Below are positions 58,889 to 64,000 of a stretch of DNA of 64,000 nt, piece by piece (position 1 is the first letter of the stretch; every line of letters begins with the position of its first letter). Below the pieces are notes generated by a model, which made no database searches, was not told where the DNA came from, and saw only the letters and a list, made by a program, of their open reading frames with translations. Source of the DNA: Lentimicrobiaceae bacterium (GTDB taxonomy: Bacteria > Bacteroidota > Bacteroidia > Bacteroidales > JAGONC01); assembly GCA_017993235.1 (NCBI GenBank), contig JAGONC010000007.1, forward strand, positions 53,715 through 117,714, written 5' to 3'. A program made the position numbers and the translations under genes.

Positions 58889-59587
58889 TTGAATACAACT
58901 GTTAAATATACGGATCTCGGTCTGATTCCTTTCCAGGAAGCCTGGAATTTCCAGGAAAAACTGTTTCAGGAAATCATCCGGAGGAAGACCGGCCAGGTTT
59001 CCGCACCGGAAGAATCCTTCCCTGTGTCGGGACACCTTCTCTTTTGTGAACATCCGCATGTATATACACTGGGGAAAAGCGGTGCGGAGAGAAATTTACT
59101 CATCACGGAAAAGATGATGCAAAAGAAAGGGATCTCTTTCTTTCGCATCAACCGCGGAGGAGATATCACTTACCACGGGCCAGGGCAACTGGTTGGATAC
59201 CCCATCCTCGACCTGGATGTTTTTCATCTGACCATCCGGAGATATATCCATTTGCTGGAGGAGGCGGTGATCCGAACACTGGATTCCTTTGGGGTGAATG
59301 GAGAACGACTGGAAGGCGCAACCGGTGTCTGGCTCGAACCTCATACCTATCCGCGCAAAATATGCGCTATCGGTGTAAGGGCAAGCCGAAACGTTACTAT
59401 GCATGGGTTTGCGTTCAATATCAATACCGACCTCAGTTTTTTCCAGTTCATCAATCCCTGTGGATTTACCACTAAGGGATCAACCTCCCTACAGGCGGAA
59501 ACCCATCTTGCCGGGGAAATGGCCCAGGTGAAAAAGATACTCCTGTCGCATCTTGCAGCGTTGATCGGTTTTACACCTGTCGCATGA
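58889..59587 (+). CDS. lipB: Octanoyltransferase LipB
   Basis: The 232-residue enzyme moves octanoyl from acyl carrier protein to lipoyl domains. Family motifs are RGGDITYHGPGQLVGYPILD, the Lys in RKICAIGVRAS and the catalytic Cys in INPCGFTTKG, with MHGFAFN before it. The start is a TTG at 58889, because no ATG or GTG lies upstream of the conserved YTDLGLIPFQEAW within the frame. A TTG start may keep its level low. It works directly before LipA. Confidence 0.92.
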   Translation: MNTTVKYTDLGLIPFQEAWNFQEKLFQEIIRRKTGQVSAPEESFPVSGHLLFCEHPHVYTLGKSGAERNLLITEKMMQKKGISFFRINRGGDITYHGPGQLVGYPILDLDVFHLTIRRYIHLLEEAVIRTLDSFGVNGERLEGATGVWLEPHTYPRKICAIGVRASRNVTMHGFAFNINTDLSFFQFINPCGFTTKGSTSLQAETHLAGEMAQVKKILLSHLAALIGFTPVA

Positions 59588-59588
59588 T

Positions 59589-60320
59589 TCATGAAAATGC
59601 TTCCCGGAGGATCAGGTGGGATTGGATATCCCTGATAAAAGGAGAATGAACGCCATAATAGGAAAGGATTCCGTCCAATACTTCATTGCGGGTGGAAGGG
59701 GTTAGGGTAAGTTTGTCCAGTTTTGCATAGTCCATTTGAAGGATGTCGGAAATGATCCTGGTCAGGGGAGGCTCCATGTATAAACCCGGATTCTCCCTGC
59801 TGCAACAGAATTCCCCTTCACTCATGTTGAAATACGGATCGTGTTCCGAATAATTGTTTCGGGGCGAAAATCCCAGAAAGCGTGCAAGCTGAACAAGAAA
59901 GACCAGGTGGTAGTTCGAAACGGATCTGGTGATCTTATCCAGGTTTACCAGTGAAAAATGAATGAAATCAAACAGTTCCTGGTTGGCTTCTTCCTCATGG
60001 ATCGTCCTGTTCAGAACATCCATCATGAAAAGAAGCACCGCGCTTTTTCGGATATCGTTCAGCACGGACGTATACATGTATTCACAGCGGGTGTCCCGGA
60101 TATGCTGGAGGGTGTGCTTTTCGTTTTTGTATGCCACCATTTCCAGCATCATCCCGGATTGAAACAGCGAATAGGGGATCCGGGATCTTTTATTTCTGAT
60201 GCCCTTGATCATGTATGATTGCAGGCCGGCTTTTTCCGTATAGATCCGGGCCACAATGCTGGTTTCACCGAATTTCACATGATGAAATACAATCCCACGG
60301 GTATGAATCAGTGCCGGCAT
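59589..60320 (-). CDS. recO: DNA repair protein RecO
   Basis: The 243-residue protein has the RecO layout. An N-terminal OB fold (HTRGIVFHHVKFGETSIVAR, SYMIKGIRNKRS) is followed by a helical domain with LVFLVQLARFLGFSPRNN and a C-terminal EGEFCC segment. The zinc-type Cys pair is reduced to CC, as in many Bacteroidota. It loads RecA on gaps with RecR. It starts 25 bases after porZ, a gene order typical of the phylum. Confidence 0.92.
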   Translation of the reverse strand: MPALIHTRGIVFHHVKFGETSIVARIYTEKAGLQSYMIKGIRNKRSRIPYSLFQSGMMLEMVAYKNEKHTLQHIRDTRCEYMYTSVLNDIRKSAVLLFMMDVLNRTIHEEEANQELFDFIHFSLVNLDKITRSVSNYHLVFLVQLARFLGFSPRNNYSEHDPYFNMSEGEFCCSRENPGLYMEPPLTRIISDILQMDYAKLDKLTLTPSTRNEVLDGILSYYGVHSPFIRDIQSHLILREAFS

Positions 60321-60345
60321 GAAGGCAGTGGGGATTAACAGCCTT

Positions 60346-62667
60346 TCAATTGATGAATAAGATCTTCGTCACCATGGTATCGGAACCGTCTTCATTGCTG
60401 ATGAAAACCAGGTAAACACCGGTATGGGCCTTTCTTCCGTCGAAATTACATCCATCCCAGATCGCCTGGCCTCCTTCGGCTTTGGTGGCATATACCAGCG
60501 TTCCGCTGATATCGGTAATTTTAACGTCGGCGTTTTTAACGAGGCCTCTGATGGCAATGAGTCCACTGTACCCTTCCCTGACAGGATTCGGAAATGCGTA
60601 CACATTGGTACTCACCGGTGGTGGTGGTGTGGCGGTGCTTTTGTACGAGATAACTCCCTTGGCTGTTCCGAAAAAGACCTCTCCGTCGTCATTGATCACA
60701 ATGCTAGTGATGGAATTGGCAAGCAGCGGGCTGTCACTTTCATCAAAATGGAGGATTTCCTTTGTCCCATCTTCCGACATCAGGAAAACGCCTGCACGGT
60801 CGGTTCCAAACCATTTCCGGTTGGCTCCGTCGATGGTGATGCAGGTCACCGTTTCGGTCTCCAGGAGATATTGGACATATCCGTCCTGCTCGACCAGGAT
60901 GCGCTGCGCATCATAATTCCCACCAGTGAACACATTGCCCGGAGAATAAATGACCGCCACCCCTTCATCCGATCCGATCCACAATTCACCCTCCTGGTCC
61001 ACGGTGACGCTGAGGATCTTCAACCCGGGCAGTGCACCGTTTCCGGCATTGGCACTCAGCTTCCGCACTTTATCATCGGAGGTCTGATCGAGAGTGTGAT
61101 TGTCGTTGAACACCAGCAGCCCGTGATCCCTTACCAGTATCCATTTCTGACCTGTACTGTCGATAGCGAGTTCTCCGGCATCAATACCGGAGGCTGAGGA
61201 ACCCAGATTAAAGGAAGCCCAGGTACCATCGTTTTTCTTTACGCAAAGCAGGTTAGCCGCATTGGAGTTGGTGATCCAGAGATTATGGTCATCATCAAAA
61301 CAAAGACCTCCAACATTGATCCGACCGGTCCCCGTAAACTGCTGAAGAGCACTGTTCTCATCGGTATAGATTTCAAAAAGCGAATGATCCCGGATCTCGT
61401 ATAATCCGTTGCCCCACGATCCGATAAAAACCGTTTGTGCGTTGGCCGGATCCACCGTCACCACCACCATGTCGCGTGCAGGTTCAAGTTCGGGCTGCTT
61501 CTTGTAATCCATGTAATCCCAGCTGTTATCGATGAACCAGTATACCTCGCCTCTTTTCCATACATTTCCCCACGAAGGGTCTCTGCCGCCCGGAACAACG
61601 TAGAGGTCTTTTCCTCCGACCGACATGTCAAAGACATTCACCGATTTCGGCCCGTTCGGCCTGATCACATCCGCACTCCAGCCATTATTATAGGTCTTGA
61701 GCAATCCATAATAACGATCGGCCACCCATACAAAACCATCCTTGTCGAGGATGGCATCACCGGGTGCAATCCCAATCTCACTGGGTTGATACGTAAAATA
61801 AATCCTGGTCAGGGATTCGTCAAATACAGCCACGTTAGATATGTTTGCAAAGAGCATCCGGTCATGGGTGACCTGAATGTTCTTTCTGGTGGAGAAGGAT
61901 GCTGCGTCAAACCTATGCCAGCTGGTTCCGTCGAACATGAAGACCGTATCCGCATCGTACTCCTCATGAACATTGTTGACAAATATTTTTCCCGCAAAAC
62001 AGGCGATGTGGTTGTAAGTAAGGTCAGGATGGGGCACACTCATATCTTTGGTCCAGGAGTTATAGTCCGACAGGTTGACGCTGCTGAGGGAAGCCCTGTA
62101 TATGCCGCTTTCCGTGGCAGCGCAGATATGGTTGCTCTCATCAAAGTCAAGGTCGTAAACATTGATCTGACTGCCTTCCGGGCCAATGTAATAGGTGTCG
62201 GCTATCTCCTCCTTTTCAATGTCGAGCACAACGATCCCGAATCCGCAGGCCAGGTACGCGTATTGATCCCTGAAACATATACGGTTGATCGTTTTCAGAC
62301 CCAGAATGGATTTGCGGTAGATATCCGAGATATTGGTGATCGTATTTTCCCTGATCAGATCCATGTTGGTGTTGGTATAGGCAATCACCAGGGTCTGCAG
62401 GCCTGCGTGGTAATTGATCGTGCTTATCCCGATGTCCGACAAACCGCTCACCTTGCTCAACCTGATCAGGCTATTATCCGTCTTATCAAAATAGAAAATG
62501 CTGTAGGGCGTGGAACAATAAATCCGGTTTTCAGCTTCCGTGAGGGCAATGCCTTCATAATACGGTAAATGTTCGCGCCATTGTCCAATCCCTATCTCCT
62601 GAGCAAAGGTTGAGTAATTCATGAGAATGAAAAAACAAAAAGGCAGGAGGGTATTGAAAAGTTTCAT
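60346..62667 (-). CDS. porZ: Type IX secretion system protein PorZ-like
   Basis: The 773-residue protein has a signal peptide (MKLFNTLLPFCFFILMNYST, then FAQE). It begins GIGQWREHLPYYEGIALTEA, the characteristic start of PorZ. Two beta-propellers with repeated DxxGxxWIG-like blades follow (QEGELWIGSDEGVAVI, NRKWFGTDRAGVFLM, GEVFFGTAKGVISY), and a C-terminal type IX sorting domain (NVYAFPNPVREG, VKITDISGTLVY, HTGVYLVFISN). PorZ works on the cell surface in anchoring type IX cargo to A-type LPS. The ATG at 62667 is chosen because the upstream start falls in the promoter box. Confidence 0.88.
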   Translation of the reverse strand: MKLFNTLLPFCFFILMNYSTFAQEIGIGQWREHLPYYEGIALTEAENRIYCSTPYSIFYFDKTDNSLIRLSKVSGLSDIGISTINYHAGLQTLVIAYTNTNMDLIRENTITNISDIYRKSILGLKTINRICFRDQYAYLACGFGIVVLDIEKEEIADTYYIGPEGSQINVYDLDFDESNHICAATESGIYRASLSSVNLSDYNSWTKDMSVPHPDLTYNHIACFAGKIFVNNVHEEYDADTVFMFDGTSWHRFDAASFSTRKNIQVTHDRMLFANISNVAVFDESLTRIYFTYQPSEIGIAPGDAILDKDGFVWVADRYYGLLKTYNNGWSADVIRPNGPKSVNVFDMSVGGKDLYVVPGGRDPSWGNVWKRGEVYWFIDNSWDYMDYKKQPELEPARDMVVVTVDPANAQTVFIGSWGNGLYEIRDHSLFEIYTDENSALQQFTGTGRINVGGLCFDDDHNLWITNSNAANLLCVKKNDGTWASFNLGSSASGIDAGELAIDSTGQKWILVRDHGLLVFNDNHTLDQTSDDKVRKLSANAGNGALPGLKILSVTVDQEGELWIGSDEGVAVIYSPGNVFTGGNYDAQRILVEQDGYVQYLLETETVTCITIDGANRKWFGTDRAGVFLMSEDGTKEILHFDESDSPLLANSITSIVINDDGEVFFGTAKGVISYKSTATPPPPVSTNVYAFPNPVREGYSGLIAIRGLVKNADVKITDISGTLVYATKAEGGQAIWDGCNFDGRKAHTGVYLVFISNEDGSDTMVTKILFIN

Positions 62668-62687
62668 TATCAATGATTTTTGAACTG

Positions 62688-62695
62688 CAAACATA
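62688..62695 (-). promoter_or_regulatory. -7 box for porZ-recO
   Basis: Minus-strand TATGTTTG, an exact TAnnTTTG match, 20 bases before the porZ ATG. Confidence 0.5.
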
Positions 62696-62845
62696 CAAAT
62701 CTTTACCTATTGATAAACTGTCAGTCGTTCGAAATATTGTGTCCGCTGGCCTTGAAGAGGGACTTTCCTGGCAAAATACGACCAAAATTTTGCAGTAGAA
62801 AAATAAATATATATTTTTACACATATTAATGAGCCCTGCAGCTGT

Positions 62846-63061
62846 ATGACACTGATCAATAAGATTTTCAGGTTCTATTACGATGGATTCCGGCAGATGA
62901 CAGTCGGCAAAACTCTCTGGCTGATCATACTCATCAAGTTGTTCATTATGTTCGCAGTATTTAGGTTGTTTTTCTTCCCGGATTTTCTGAACACCAGATT
63001 TCGCTCGGAAAAAGAAAAAAGTGACTATGTCATCGAACAATTAATAACCAAACCTAACTAA
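62846..63061 (+). CDS. DUF4492 small membrane protein
   Basis: The 71-residue protein matches the DUF4492 family. It has a short amphipathic lead (NKIFRFYYDGFRQMTVGKTL), one transmembrane helix (LWLIILIKLFIMFAVFRLFF) and a charged end. It lies 2 bases before cydA, the usual position of this family in Bacteroidota, so it is probably a small partner or assembly factor of cytochrome bd. A near-consensus box TATTTTTA lies at 62812-62819. Confidence 0.88.
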   Translation: MTLINKIFRFYYDGFRQMTVGKTLWLIILIKLFIMFAVFRLFFFPDFLNTRFRSEKEKSDYVIEQLITKPN

Positions 63062-63063
63062 TT

Positions 63064-64000
63064 ATGGATGCATCACTGGTTGATTGGTCAAGAGCCCAGT
63101 TTGCGCTGACGGCGATTTATCACTGGCTGTTTGTTCCGCTTACCCTAGGATTGTCGTTCATCATTGCCTTTATGGAAACCCTGTACGTCAAGACCGGCAA
63201 TGAAGAATGGAAGCGGATCACAAAATTCTGGATGACCTTATTCGGAGTGAATTTCGCCATAGGGGTAGCCACCGGCATTATCCTGGAATTTGAATTCGGG
63301 ACCAACTGGTCCAATTACTCCTGGTTTGTGGGCGATATATTCGGTGCACCTCTGGCCATTGAGGGGATCATGGCCTTTTTTCTGGAAAGTACGTTCATTG
63401 CGGTGATGTTTTTCGGGTGGAATAAAGTGAGCAAGAAGTTCCATCTGGCCTCGACATGGCTGGTGGCGATTGGTGCAAACCTGTCGGCCCTGTGGATCCT
63501 GGTGGCCAATGCCTGGATGCAGTACCCGGCGGGTATGCGCTTTAATCCTGAGACTGCCCGCAACGAAATGGCCAATTTCTGGGAAGTGCTTTTTTCACCG
63601 GTGGCCATCAACAAATTCCTCCACACGGTAACCTCGGGTTATGTCCTGGCTTCCATCTTTGTGATCGGAGTGAGTGCATGGTACCTGTTGCGGAAACGTC
63701 ACGAATTACTGGCAAGGCGAAGCATGGTCATTGCTTCCGTATTCGGACTGGTCATGTCGTTATTCCTCATCCTGACAGGTGATGGATCAGCACAGCTCCT
63801 GGCAAAACACCAGCCGGTAAAATTTGCGGCCATGGAGAATCTGTACGAAGGACGTACCCATGCTCCCCTGGTGGCTGTCGGGATCCTTTCAGGGGATAAG
63901 AATGGACATAAGCAAAAGGATTTCCTGATGAAGATTGAGATCCCCAACCTGTTGTCGCTGATGGCTTTCCGGGATGCCAAAGCGTACGTTCCCGGTATCA
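63064..64000 (+). CDS. cydA: Cytochrome bd ubiquinol oxidase subunit I (partial)
   Basis: The first 312 codons of CydA are present and the gene runs off the window end without a stop. The start is the ATG at 63064. His20 in AIYHWLFVPLTLGLS matches the heme b595 ligand (E. coli His19), and IEGIMAFFLESTF carries the conserved acidic residues of the proton/heme site. FWMTLFGVNFAIGVATG and ANAWMQYPAGM are also family-typical. The enzyme reduces oxygen with high affinity and indicates tolerance of low oxygen. DUF4492 lies directly upstream; cydB is expected beyond the window. Confidence 0.95.
   Translation, partial: MDASLVDWSRAQFALTAIYHWLFVPLTLGLSFIIAFMETLYVKTGNEEWKRITKFWMTLFGVNFAIGVATGIILEFEFGTNWSNYSWFVGDIFGAPLAIEGIMAFFLESTFIAVMFFGWNKVSKKFHLASTWLVAIGANLSALWILVANAWMQYPAGMRFNPETARNEMANFWEVLFSPVAINKFLHTVTSGYVLASIFVIGVSAWYLLRKRHELLARRSMVIASVFGLVMSLFLILTGDGSAQLLAKHQPVKFAAMENLYEGRTHAPLVAVGILSGDKNGHKQKDFLMKIEIPNLLSLMAFRDAKAYVPGI

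Noticed and set aside
58889..59587. lipB considered broken because it lacks an ATG start
   Set aside because: All catalytic motifs and the full length are intact and a TTG lies at the expected position, so an unusual start codon is the simpler reading.
61435..62568. A 377-codon open frame on the plus strand opposite porZ
   Set aside because: It lies wholly antisense to a well-supported PorZ gene, has no signal peptide, domain or promoter, and its composition follows from the porZ codon pattern.

Overview
The window looks like chromosomal DNA of a member of the Bacteroidota, probably an uncultured Bacteroidales/Marinilabiliales-type bacterium. This rests on a secreted protein with a type IX (Por) C-terminal sorting domain, a PorZ homologue next to recO, S46 dipeptidyl-peptidases, a DUF4492-cydA pair, a GH3-family enzyme, and more than fifteen exact copies of the Bacteroidota -7 promoter box TAnnTTTG at plausible distances from genes. 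No rRNA, CRISPR array, integrase or intact insertion sequence is visible. The species cannot be named from the sequence alone.

Layout. 0-6.2 kb: a YiiX-like hydrolase, then a minus-strand sugar operon running rhaD-type aldolase, rhaB-type kinase, fucI, fucP; it should carry L-fucose to lactaldehyde and DHAP. 6.3-12.7 kb: a YpfJ-like zinc protease, a type IX secretion cargo protein, tRNA-Cys, folB and four small envelope proteins. 12.8-18.4 kb: a TonB-dependent receptor translationally coupled to a TPR/class III adenylate cyclase, followed by a K+ channel. 18.4-21.1 kb: glnS, a four-helix-bundle (S23/IVP-like) gene between two direct copies of a 150-bp palindromic repeat, and tRNA-Gln. 21.4-23.9 kb: a MacB/FtsX-type permease. 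24.0-29.8 kb: an accessory, AT-rich block with a type IIG (Eco57I-like) restriction-modification enzyme, a DUF4065-like/DUF488 protein, an unrecognised partner overlapping it, a decayed stretch, a possible small RNA and a DUF3825 protein. This is the best candidate for an undescribed (probably defence) system.

29.9-38.7 kb: gltX, two secreted peptidases (M49-like and S46), a TlpA-like thioredoxin lipoprotein and a sodium:solute symporter. 38.7-42.6 kb: purH-mreB-mreC-mreD on the minus strand. 42.8-50.2 kb: an ABC permease, a GT39-type glycosyltransferase, recJ, a DUF308 protein, and a GH3 enzyme paired with a LysE-type exporter. 50.3-57.9 kb: an EEP-family protein, a histidine kinase-hemW pair, corA, a UbiA prenyltransferase with a CPBP protease, and threonine aldolase. 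57.9-64 kb: lipA, lipB, recO-porZ, and DUF4492-cydA running off the end.

Intergenic DNA is unusually rich in palindromic or repetitive elements of several unrelated sequence families, many placed exactly between convergent stop codons, where they probably act as bidirectional terminators. Most start codons were chosen because upstream GTG/TTG alternatives fall inside a promoter box or precede the signal peptide.
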